This document shows positions 1-6,413 of a DNA stretch of 7,124 bases, one piece after another; position 1 is the first letter of the stretch, and every line of letters starts with the position of its first letter. The notes beneath the pieces were generated by a model. That model did no database searches and was not told the origin of the DNA. It saw only the letters and a list, made by a program, of their open reading frames with translations. Source of the DNA: CBDVAK01 sp965371945 (GTDB lineage Bacteria; Pseudomonadota; Gammaproteobacteria; Competibacterales; JAHEDQ01); assembly GCA_965371945.1 (NCBI GenBank), contig CBDVAK010000182.1:1-7124 (forward strand), read 5' to 3'. Position numbers and translations under genes: made by a program.

Positions 1-45
1 CAGGGCCTGCACCAGCAGGCGGAATCTGTTTGATACCGCGTTCAT
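1..45 (-). CDS. 5' end of an unidentified gene downstream of mfd (partial, cut by window edge)
   Basis: Only the first 15 codons are visible, reading MNAVSNRFRLLVQAL from an ATG at 45. The ATG is preceded by a good Shine-Dalgarno sequence, GGGAGA (51-56 on the plus strand, 5 nt spacer). It starts 19 bp after the mfd stop on the same strand, so it is probably in one operon with mfd. The basic residues followed by a hydrophobic run would suit the start of a signal peptide or membrane anchor. From memory of Pseudomonas-type gene order, the gene after mfd is often a CsiV-family (cell-envelope, peptidoglycan-binding) protein. That identity is inference from position only and cannot be shown with 15 residues. 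Confidence 0.6.
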   Translation of the reverse strand, partial: MNAVSNRFRLLVQAL

Positions 46-50
46 GTTTG

Positions 51-56
51 TCTCCC
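51..56 (-). promoter_or_regulatory. Ribosome binding site of the partial gene at the left edge
   Basis: On the minus strand the hexamer GGGAGA stands 5 nt before the ATG at 45. It is the main reason for believing in the truncated left-edge gene, because it lies in the 19-nt gap after the mfd stop codon and is correctly spaced. Confidence 0.6.
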
Positions 57-64
57 GAGAACGT

Positions 65-3000
65 TCAGGCCGCCACCATTTCCAGCAATTTGCCCACCGT
101 ATCGATGCGCGCCTCGACGCTTGGCATCGGCAGGGTGAATCTGAGGCGATCCTGACCATCGAGACCATAGACCGCGGGCTGCTCCCGGATCAAGCGCATG
201 ATGCCTTCGTGATCGATGCGGGGTTGCTCCCCGAACACGATACGGCCGCCCTGCTCACCAGCCTCGATGCGGCGAATTCCGATATGCGTGGTGCGTAATT
301 TCAGTTCGGTGATGCGGAACAGAGTCTGCGCCGGTTCCGGCAGCAATCCGAATCTGTCGATCATCTCCACCTGTAATTCCCTCAACTCTTCCGCACTGGC
401 CGCGGCGGCGATTCTCTTGTAGAGGATCAGGCGGCCATGTACGTCGGGCAGATAGTCATCGGGGATGAGTGCCGGCACTTGCAGATCGATCTCCGGTCCG
501 CTGTGCAAGGGCCCCTCGAGCTGGGGTTCGCTGCCCGACCGGATGGCCTGCACCGCGCGCTCCAGCAATTCCGTGTAGAGGCTGAAACCGATCTCCTGTA
601 TCTGTCCGCTTTGTTCGTCGCCCAGCAGTTCGCCGGCGCCACGGATTTCGAGATCGTGGCTGGCCAGCACGAACCCGGCGCCCAGATCCTCCATGGATTC
701 GATCGCCTCAATGCGTTTTATCGCATCGGCGGTCATGGCCTTGTGGTGCGGAACCACCAGATAGGCATAGGCCCGGTGGTGTGAGCGCCCGACCCGACCT
801 CGCAGCTGGTGTAACTGGGCCAGACCGAGCCGGTCGGCGCGGTTGATGATGATGGTATTGGCATTGGGTACGTCGATACCGCTTTCGATGATAGTGGTAC
901 AGACCAGGAGATTGCAGCGCTGGTGATAGAAATCGAGCATGACCTGTTCGAGCTCACGCTCACGCATCTGGCCGTGCGCTACGGCCACCCGTGCCGCAGG
1001 CACCATGGCGGCGACATCGCGGGCCATGCGGGCGATGCTGTCGACTTCGTTGTGCAGCAGGTAAATCTGTCCACCGCGCTTGAGCTCCCGCTGGCAGGCT
1101 TCCTCGATCAGGGCGGGGTTCCACTGGCCGACAAATGTCTTGACCGCGAGACGCTCCTTGGGCGGGGTGGCGATGATCGACAGATCACGCAGATTGGCCA
1201 GAGACATGTTGAGCGTGCGTGGTATGGGGGTCGCCGTCAGGGTCAGCACATCGACCTCGGCGCGTAACGCCTTCAGGCGTTCCTTGTCGCGTACGCCGAA
1301 ACGGTGCTCCTCGTCGATGATCACCAACCCCAGTTGCCGTAGCGCGATGTCTCTCTGCAGCAGCTTGTGGGTACCGATGACGATATCGATGCGGCCGCTG
1401 GCGAGTCCGCTCAGTACCCCGTCCTGCTCTTTGCGGGAACGAAATCGTGACAACACCTCGATGTTGATCGGCCAGTCGGCGAAGCGGTCCAGGAAGTTCT
1501 GATAGTGCTGCTGGGCCAGCAAGGTGGTGGGTACCAACACCACCACCTGGCGGCCGCCCTGTACCGCGACGAATGCAGCCCGCATGGCGACTTCGGTCTT
1601 GCCGAAGCCAACATCTCCGCACACCACCCGGTCCATGGGACGGGCCTGGGTGAGGTCAGCAATGGTGGCGTCGATCGCGGCGAGCTGGTCGGCTGTCTCC
1701 TCGAAAGGAAAGGCATCGGCGAAGGTCTGATAATCGCTGTCATCCAGGGTAAAGCGGTGTCCCTGACGGGCACTGCGCCGGGCATACAGGTCGAGCAACT
1801 CGGCGGCCACGTCGCGCACCTTCTGCGCGGCTTTGCTGCGTGCCTTGCGCCATTTGTCGCTGCCCAGTCGATGCAGAGGCGCGGAGTCGTCGCCGGCACC
1901 GGTGTAGCGCCGTACCAGTTGCAAGCCGGAAACCGGTACGTAGAGACGCGCTCCGCCAGCATACTCGAGCACCAGATATTCACCACGGGGTCCGCCGGTT
2001 TCGAGAATCTCCAGTCCCCGGTAGCGGCCGACCCCGTGTTCCTCATGCACCACCGGAGCACCCAGGTCCAGTTGGTTGAGGTTGGTGATGATATTTTCCA
2101 GATCCCGGCGGGCAGTCCGACGGCGCGGTTGGGGCACGCGCTCTCCGCTCAGTTGATCTTCGATGATCACGGCCAAGGCCGGATCGGCCAGCAGCAATCC
2201 GGTTTCCAGCGGTGCCACCACGATCGCACAGTCGCTGTCCGAATCCAGGAACTCCTGCCATCCGGAGACAGTCCGGGGATGAATCTGCAACGGCTGCAAG
2301 TGACTCAGCAACATCTCACGCCGCCCTGCCGATTCGACCGCGAACAATACTTTTCCGCCGGCAGTCGCGAGCAGGGCGCGCAATGCCTCGGCAGGGTCGT
2401 CGGCGCGCGGATTCAAGGTCACCTCTGGCGGCACCAGGCAGGTCAGCGGGGCCTGACTCGCCCGGGCGTCGGTGCGGATGCGCACCTGTGGTCTCAAGTC
2501 CAGCTCGGCCGCGACGTCCCGCCAGCCCAGGAACAGATCCTCGGGGGGCAGCAGCGGCCGCTGCTGGTCGTGACGACGCTGCTCGTAGCGCTCTCTCGCC
2601 TGATCGAGAAACGACATGGCAGCCGATTCCACGTCGCCTATGGTGAAACACAGACAGTGCTTGGGCAGATATTGGAACAGCGATTCCGTTTCGTCGAAGA
2701 ACAACGGCATGTAGTACTCGACACCACCCGGCACCAGGCCCGCGCTGATGTCCTGATAGACAGGGCTGGCCTTGGGATCGGCGGGGAACTCGCGGCGGAA
2801 GGACTGCCGGAAGCGGGCTATGGAAGATTCGTCCAGGGGAATCTCGCGGGCCGGCAGCAGCTCGATCCGCTCGATCTCGCCACTGGAAAGCTGGGTGTCC
2901 GGGTCGAAAGTGCGAATCGACTCGACCTCCTCATCGAATAGATCAATACGGTAGGGCTGGCTGGCGCCCATGGGATAGAGATCGATGAGAGAGCCGCGCA

Positions 3001-3523
3001 CCGCGAATTCACCGTGTTCACGAACCTGGGTGGCACAGCGATGGCCCGAGGCTTCCAGCCGGGCCCGGAACGCGCCCGGCTCGAGTCGGTCGCCAGTTGC
3101 CACCAGCAAACAGTGGGCGTCCAGCCAGTGTCTTGGCGCGAGGCGTTGCATCACCGTAGCGGCCGGCAGGATCAACACGCCCTGGCGCAGGTCTCGCAGC
3201 TTGTGCAGGGTCGACAACCGGGTCGAGATAATGTCCTGGTGTGGCGAGAACAGGTCGTAGGGCAGCGTTTCCCAATCGGGAAACAGCAGGATCGGCGACT
3301 GCGGGGCAAAGAAACGCAATGCGGCCTCGATCTGCATGGCGGTGGGCGTGTCGGTCGTCAGCACCAACGACACACCCGGCCAGGCACTGGTCGCGCCCGC
3401 CAGCGCGAGCGCGGTGGCAGTACCCGCTGGAAGTCGCCAGCTCGGTACCTCGCCGGGCTGCGTTGGGACTGGCGGTGTTGGGATCACCGTTTTTGGGTGG
3501 TCGGCAATGGCTGCTTGGTCCAT
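65..3523 (-). CDS. mfd: Mfd, transcription-repair coupling factor (DNA translocase)
   Basis: Mfd binds RNA polymerase stalled at a lesion, pushes it off the DNA using ATP, and recruits UvrA to start nucleotide excision repair on the transcribed strand. The 1152-aa length compares with 1148 in E. coli. Domains in order: a UvrB-like N-terminal module (about 28-350, with PDWETLPYD at 82-90 and SPHQDIIS at 93-100); the RNA-polymerase interaction domain (about 485-550, with HGVGRYRG at 496-503 and RLYVPVSGL at 526-534); the RecG-like motor (about 600-960), with Walker A GDVGFGKT at 636-643, DEEH at 737-740, TATPIPRT at 763-770 and the TRG region from GQMRERELE (851-859) to QLRGRVGRS (906-914); and the C-terminal autoinhibitory domain (about 1005-1150). 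The frame is open upstream to a GTG at 3622. I chose the ATG at 3523 as the first ATG giving a family-like length, although no strong Shine-Dalgarno precedes it. All catalytic motifs are intact. Confidence 0.97.
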   Translation of the reverse strand: MDQAAIADHPKTVIPTPPVPTQPGEVPSWRLPAGTATALALAGATSAWPGVSLVLTTDTPTAMQIEAALRFFAPQSPILLFPDWETLPYDLFSPHQDIISTRLSTLHKLRDLRQGVLILPAATVMQRLAPRHWLDAHCLLVATGDRLEPGAFRARLEASGHRCATQVREHGEFAVRGSLIDLYPMGASQPYRIDLFDEEVESIRTFDPDTQLSSGEIERIELLPAREIPLDESSIARFRQSFRREFPADPKASPVYQDISAGLVPGGVEYYMPLFFDETESLFQYLPKHCLCFTIGDVESAAMSFLDQARERYEQRRHDQQRPLLPPEDLFLGWRDVAAELDLRPQVRIRTDARASQAPLTCLVPPEVTLNPRADDPAEALRALLATAGGKVLFAVESAGRREMLLSHLQPLQIHPRTVSGWQEFLDSDSDCAIVVAPLETGLLLADPALAVIIEDQLSGERVPQPRRRTARRDLENIITNLNQLDLGAPVVHEEHGVGRYRGLEILETGGPRGEYLVLEYAGGARLYVPVSGLQLVRRYTGAGDDSAPLHRLGSDKWRKARSKAAQKVRDVAAELLDLYARRSARQGHRFTLDDSDYQTFADAFPFEETADQLAAIDATIADLTQARPMDRVVCGDVGFGKTEVAMRAAFVAVQGGRQVVVLVPTTLLAQQHYQNFLDRFADWPINIEVLSRFRSRKEQDGVLSGLASGRIDIVIGTHKLLQRDIALRQLGLVIIDEEHRFGVRDKERLKALRAEVDVLTLTATPIPRTLNMSLANLRDLSIIATPPKERLAVKTFVGQWNPALIEEACQRELKRGGQIYLLHNEVDSIARMARDVAAMVPAARVAVAHGQMRERELEQVMLDFYHQRCNLLVCTTIIESGIDVPNANTIIINRADRLGLAQLHQLRGRVGRSHHRAYAYLVVPHHKAMTADAIKRIEAIESMEDLGAGFVLASHDLEIRGAGELLGDEQSGQIQEIGFSLYTELLERAVQAIRSGSEPQLEGPLHSGPEIDLQVPALIPDDYLPDVHGRLILYKRIAAAASAEELRELQVEMIDRFGLLPEPAQTLFRITELKLRTTHIGIRRIEAGEQGGRIVFGEQPRIDHEGIMRLIREQPAVYGLDGQDRLRFTLPMPSVEARIDTVGKLLEMVAA

Positions 3524-3574
3524 ACTGCTGTTGATCAGGGCAGGGGGCGCGATTTTCCCACAACAGGGCCGCGG

Positions 3575-3580
3575 ATTGTA
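3575..3580 (-). promoter_or_regulatory. Candidate -10 element for mfd
   Basis: On the minus strand TACAAT matches the sigma-70 -10 consensus at 5 of 6 positions. It lies about 50 bp upstream of the chosen mfd start, a reasonable leader length. The -35 position is poor: at 16-17 bp spacing the best hexamers (TGCAGA or CTGCAG) match at only 2-3 of 6 positions. The call rests on position plus the -10 alone. A weak promoter would suit a constitutively low-expressed factor such as Mfd, but that is inference. Confidence 0.25.
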
Positions 3581-3659
3581 TCGTTTACTGCACGATTCTG
3601 CAGCGGCGGCGGTGACGCACACTGCGTCCAGCAGCCCTCGAATCGTGAACCTCTGATAC
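3578..3659. repeat. Nested imperfect inverted repeats in the mfd/gacA intergenic region
   Basis: Three nested pairs of complementary arms are visible: GTATC (3578-3582) with GATAC (3655-3659), CACGATTC (3591-3598) with GAATCGTG (3640-3647), and GACGCA (3614-3619) with TGCGTC (3623-3628). The centres nearly coincide (about 3618.5, 3619 and 3621). The block covers the candidate mfd -10 and the DNA upstream of it. It could be an operator, a cruciform-prone site or an RNA hairpin. One 8-bp repeat in 260 bp is not rare by chance, so function is unproven. Confidence 0.4.
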
Positions 3660-3682
3660 GGTTTCCTGGATTCGTGGTTTCC
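3660..3682 (+). repeat. Direct repeat GGTTTCC x2 upstream of the gacA-like gene
   Basis: GGTTTCC occurs at 3660-3666 and again at 3676-3682, a 16-bp period or about one and a half helical turns. The second copy would sit over the -35 position of the candidate promoter whose -10 is at 3702, where that promoter lacks a good -35 hexamer. This is the layout of an activator-dependent promoter, but only the repeats themselves are seen. Confidence 0.35.
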
Positions 3683-3701
3683 AGATCGCTGTGCAGTTCG
3701 T

Positions 3702-3707
3702 TATAGT
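3702..3707 (+). promoter_or_regulatory. Candidate -10 element for the gacA-like gene
   Basis: TATAGT matches the sigma-70 -10 consensus at 5 of 6 positions and lies 77 bp before the response-regulator ATG. No convincing -35 is present: TTCCAG at 17-bp spacing keeps only the leading TT. If real, the leader is about 70 nt and the promoter probably needs an activator or is weak. Confidence 0.3.
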
Positions 3708-3784
3708 GTCGTGAATCCTCCTGGTTCGAGTGAGACGCCGGGTTGGGGGGCTTCGAAAATTCTCAGTTGGGAACTAGGCTATCT

Positions 3785-4426
3785 ATGATCAGAGTCCTGG
3801 TGGTCGACGATCATGCGCTGATCCGTGTGGCATTGAAGCGCATTCTTGAAGAATCGGGCGATATCGAGGTCGTCGCCGAAGTGTCCAGTGGCGAGGAGGC
3901 TGTCGAGATAGCACGCCGTCAACCACTGGACCTGGTGGTGATGGATGTCGATATGCCGGGTATGGGCGGTGTGGAGGCGACTCGCAAGCTCAACAATATC
4001 AGCGGTGGCCCGAGGGTCATCGTGATTTCGGTGCATAGCCAGGACCCTTATCCCAAACGGTTGCTGGAAGCCGGGGCCAGTGGTTATCTGTCCAAGAGTT
4101 CCGGGGCCACCGAGGTGATCAGCGCCGTACGCACGGTCCATGCTGGGCATCCCTACGTGGCGCCCGAGGTGGCCGGGCAACTGGCGATGGCCAGCATCAA
4201 TCGAACCGAATCACCACTCGACAGTCTGACTCAGCGCGAAATGCAGGTGATGCTGATGCTGACGCGTGGTCAGAACGCCCAGAGCATATCGCGCACTCTC
4301 AATCTCAGCCCCAAGACGGTTTGTACCTACCGGTACCGGCTCTACGAGAAGCTTGATGTTCGCAACGATGTCGAGCTGACGCACCTTGCCATCCGCCACG
4401 GCTTGATCGAGGGCGGCAAACCCTGA
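3785..4426 (+). CDS. gacA: GacA/UvrY-family two-component response regulator (NarL/FixJ type)
   Basis: Cytoplasmic transcription factor. In the family it is phosphorylated by a BarA/GacS hybrid sensor kinase and activates small RNAs (CsrB/RsmY type) that titrate the translational regulator CsrA/RsmA. The 213 residues match the family size (GacA/UvrY are about 214-218). Receiver domain about 1-118: acidic pair D8-D9, phospho-acceptor D54 in MDVDMPGM, S82 as switch residue, K104 in YLSKSS. LuxR-type helix-turn-helix about 143-207, with LTQREMQVM and LSPKTVCTYRYRLYEKL. The closing stretch VELTHLAIRHGLIEGG is strongly GacA/UvrY-like, as is the position upstream of uvrC. The frame is open upstream to a TTG at 3743, but the ATG at 3785 gives the family N-terminus MIRVLVVDDH. 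Its ribosome binding site is weak. The usual Asn in KTVNTYRYR is Cys180 here. No cognate kinase gene lies in the window. In enteric bacteria the same gene is called uvrY. Confidence 0.95.
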   Translation: MIRVLVVDDHALIRVALKRILEESGDIEVVAEVSSGEEAVEIARRQPLDLVVMDVDMPGMGGVEATRKLNNISGGPRVIVISVHSQDPYPKRLLEAGASGYLSKSSGATEVISAVRTVHAGHPYVAPEVAGQLAMASINRTESPLDSLTQREMQVMLMLTRGQNAQSISRTLNLSPKTVCTYRYRLYEKLDVRNDVELTHLAIRHGLIEGGKP

Positions 4427-4520
4427 CGGCGTGGCGCGCACCGTGACGGTTGCTTGTCGAAGTTCCCGGTTCGCGATGTGGGTTGCCGTGGTTTGAATGT
4501 CTTTTCGGAGCTACCCCGGT

Positions 4521-4537
4521 AACTTCTTTAAGAAATT
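4521..4537. repeat. AT-rich dyad upstream of uvrC
   Basis: AACTTCTTTAAGAAATT is a 17-bp near-perfect palindrome centred on T4529, with 8-bp arms and one mismatched pair. It stands out as AT-rich inside GC-rich DNA, 42 bp before the uvrC ATG. Flanking ACCC (4513-4516) and GGGT (4538-4541) could lengthen the symmetry asymmetrically. The TTTAAG inside it (4527-4532) resembles a poor -10, with TTCGGA (4504-4509) as a poor -35 at 17 bp. It may be an operator or part of a uvrC promoter. It does not match a LexA box, and no T-run follows that would make it an intrinsic terminator. Confidence 0.4.
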
Positions 4538-4579
4538 GGGTCGCGGCCGGTACCAGCCCTGCTTTGCGGTGAGATAGGC

Positions 4580-6403
4580 ATGCCGACCTCCGGTTCCTTC
4601 GATTCAGCCGCTTTCCTGCGCACGTTGACCCCCAGGCCCGGTGTCTATCGCATGCTTAATGGCGATGCCGAGGTGCTCTACGTCGGTAAGGCCGGCAACC
4701 TCAGACGCAGGGTGTCGAGCTATTTTCGAAGCCGCCACGATTCGACCAGAATCAGCCGTCTGGTGGCGGAGATTTGTGCGATCGAGGTAACGGTGACTCA
4801 CACCGAGGCCGAGGCCCTGCTGCTGGAAGCCAACCTCATCAAGTCGTTACGCCCCCGTTACAACGTTTTGCTCCGTGATGACAAAAGCTACCCGTATATC
4901 TATTTATCCGCTGGTGCGTTTCCGCGTCTGGCGTTTCATCGGGGTAGCCGCCGGGGTCCGGGTCGATACTTCGGACCCTATCCCAGTGCCGGTGCGGTCC
5001 GTGAGACGCTCAATTTGCTGCAGAAGCTGTTTCGGGTACGCCAGTGCGAGGACAGTTTTTTTCGCAACCGGTCGCGGCCCTGTCTGCAGTATCAGATCAA
5101 GCGGTGCAGTGCACCCTGCACCGGCCTGATTGACGCACCGGGCTATGCCTGCGAAGTCCAACATGCCGAGCTTTTTCTGGAGGGCAAGAGCGACGAGTTG
5201 GTGGATATTCTGGCAGATCGTATGGAGGTGAATTCCAGATCTCTGGAATTCGAACAAGCCGCGCACTTTCGGGACCAGATCCGCCATTTGCGCCAGGTAC
5301 AGGAGCGCCAGTATGTGGCCGGATCCCACGCCAGCCTGGATGTCGTCGCCTGTGCGGTCAGAGGCGGCGTGGCTTGTGTACAGGTACTTTTTTTTCGTAG
5401 CGGCCGCAATCTTGGCAACAAGGCGTTTTTCCCGCGGCTTCCGGGGGTACTGCGACCCTCGGAAGTATTGTCGGCATTCGTTCCACAGTACTACTCGGGA
5501 CGCGACATTCCCGCGGAGATACTGCTCAGCCACGCTCCGGGGAAGGTGCATCTGCTGGAACAAGCGCTGGGCAGCGCCAGCGGTAGGCGGGTGCTGCTGA
5601 GCAGTCGGTTGCGCGGTGAGCGTGCCCGCTGGGTGGCGATGGCGATGACCAATGCTGAACAAGCTTTGCAGTCACGTTTGTCCAGTCGCCAGGTGGTGCG
5701 CCAGCGCCTCGAGGCGCTGCAGGAAGCATTGTCGCTCGATGAGGTCCCACAACGAATCGAATGCTTTGATATCAGCCACACCATGGGGGAGGCGACAGTG
5801 GCTTCGTGTGTGGTGTTCGATAGCGAAGGACCGCGCAACGCCGACTATCGGCGTTTCAACATCCGCGATGTGACCCCTGGTGATGACTATGCGGCGATGC
5901 GGCAGGCACTGTCACGTCACTACACCCGGCTGTGCCGGGGCGAGGGTGTACTGCCCGACCTGCTGCTGATCGACGGTGGCCCCGGACAGTTGGCGCAAGC
6001 CTCGGCGGTGATGCAGGAGCTTCAGGTTGATGCGGTGACTCTAGTGGGTGTTGCCAAAGGTATGGACCGAAGACCCGGGTTGGAGGTTCTGCACTTGTTG
6101 GGTGATCGGGGCCCCACTATACTGCCGCCGGATTCGCCCGCTCTCCTGGTGGTCCAGCAGATCCGTGATGAGGCTCACCGCTTTGCGATCACTGGTCATC
6201 GCAAGCGACGTGAGCGCAGCCGGGGAACCTCGGTGCTGGAGCAGATCCCGGGCATAGGCGCCAGGCGTCGCCAGCGTTTGCTGCGGCAGTTCGGGGGGTT
6301 GCGGCAGCTCAGCCGTGCCGGGGTAGAGGATATCGCCGCGGTACGCGGCATCAGCCGGGATCTGGCGCAACGGATCTACGACAGCTTTCACGACGGTACC
6401 TGA
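4580..6403 (+). CDS. uvrC: UvrC, excinuclease ABC subunit C
   Basis: Nuclease of nucleotide excision repair that joins the UvrB-DNA complex and cuts first 3' then 5' of the lesion. Length is 607 aa (610 in E. coli). N-terminal GIY-YIG nuclease about 17-95: GVY 21-23, YVGK 34-37, metal-binding E83 in LLLEANLIK, for the 3' cut. Four cysteines C156, C168, C176 and C180 match the spacing of the Fe-S cluster ligands reported in E. coli UvrC. UVR domain about 203-238, which pairs with the UvrB C-terminus. RNase H-like endonuclease about 390-540 with D397 (CFDISH), D465 (LIDGGPGQ) and H533 (DEAHRF), for the 5' cut. Tandem helix-hairpin-helix about 552-604 (IPGIGARRRQRLL, VRGISRDLA). GGTGAG with a 5-nt spacer precedes the ATG. 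It is probably co-transcribed with pgsA (10-bp gap). Two poly-T tracts lie inside the gene. Confidence 0.98.
   Translation: MPTSGSFDSAAFLRTLTPRPGVYRMLNGDAEVLYVGKAGNLRRRVSSYFRSRHDSTRISRLVAEICAIEVTVTHTEAEALLLEANLIKSLRPRYNVLLRDDKSYPYIYLSAGAFPRLAFHRGSRRGPGRYFGPYPSAGAVRETLNLLQKLFRVRQCEDSFFRNRSRPCLQYQIKRCSAPCTGLIDAPGYACEVQHAELFLEGKSDELVDILADRMEVNSRSLEFEQAAHFRDQIRHLRQVQERQYVAGSHASLDVVACAVRGGVACVQVLFFRSGRNLGNKAFFPRLPGVLRPSEVLSAFVPQYYSGRDIPAEILLSHAPGKVHLLEQALGSASGRRVLLSSRLRGERARWVAMAMTNAEQALQSRLSSRQVVRQRLEALQEALSLDEVPQRIECFDISHTMGEATVASCVVFDSEGPRNADYRRFNIRDVTPGDDYAAMRQALSRHYTRLCRGEGVLPDLLLIDGGPGQLAQASAVMQELQVDAVTLVGVAKGMDRRPGLEVLHLLGDRGPTILPPDSPALLVVQQIRDEAHRFAITGHRKRRERSRGTSVLEQIPGIGARRRQRLLRQFGGLRQLSRAGVEDIAAVRGISRDLAQRIYDSFHDGT
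5056..5062 (+). repeat. T7 homopolymer inside uvrC
   Basis: Seven consecutive T encode Phe160-Phe161 in the Cys-rich segment (frame AGT TTT TTT CGC). It is one of two long T runs in an otherwise GC-rich gene, so it is a possible slippage site for polymerase or replication. No functional proof is visible. Confidence 0.6.
5388..5395 (+). repeat. T8 homopolymer inside uvrC
   Basis: Eight consecutive T encode the end of Leu270 plus Phe271-Phe272 (frame CTT TTT TTT CGT). Gaining one T gives CTT TTT TTT TCG TAG, an immediate stop that would remove the RNase H-like and helix-hairpin-helix domains. Losing one T moves translation into a frame that stays open to about 5600. Confidence 0.65.
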
Positions 6404-6413
6404 GAAGTCCGCC

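Noticed and set aside
1505..2941. A 478-codon open frame on the plus strand opposite mfd
   Set aside because: It is wholly antisense to a certain gene. The composition (many Gln, Arg, His, Gly, no recognisable domain) is typical of antisense frames in GC-rich DNA, and I saw no homology.
3014..3706. A 230-codon plus-strand frame over the mfd 5' end and intergenic region
   Set aside because: It is mostly antisense to mfd, has no domain, and contains a low-complexity Arg/Gly/Gln composition; treated as a shadow frame.
3743..3784. A 14-residue N-terminal extension of the response regulator from a TTG codon
   Set aside because: The family starts at MIRVLVVDD, which is exactly the ATG at 3785; the extension has no family counterpart.
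3708..3784. GacA self-binding box (TGTAAG-N6-CTTACA) upstream of gacA
   Set aside because: No such palindrome is present; autoregulation through the known box is not supported.
4428..4446. Possible terminator hairpin after gacA (ACGGCGTG...CGCACCGT)
   Set aside because: The stem has a mismatch and a wobble pair and no T-run follows, so it does not look like an intrinsic terminator.
3524..4579. LexA/SOS box search upstream of mfd, gacA and uvrC
   Set aside because: No CTGT-N8-ACAG-like site was seen in either intergenic region.
4904..5662. A 252-codon minus-strand frame opposite uvrC
   Set aside because: It lies entirely antisense to uvrC with no recognisable motif or convincing ribosome binding site.
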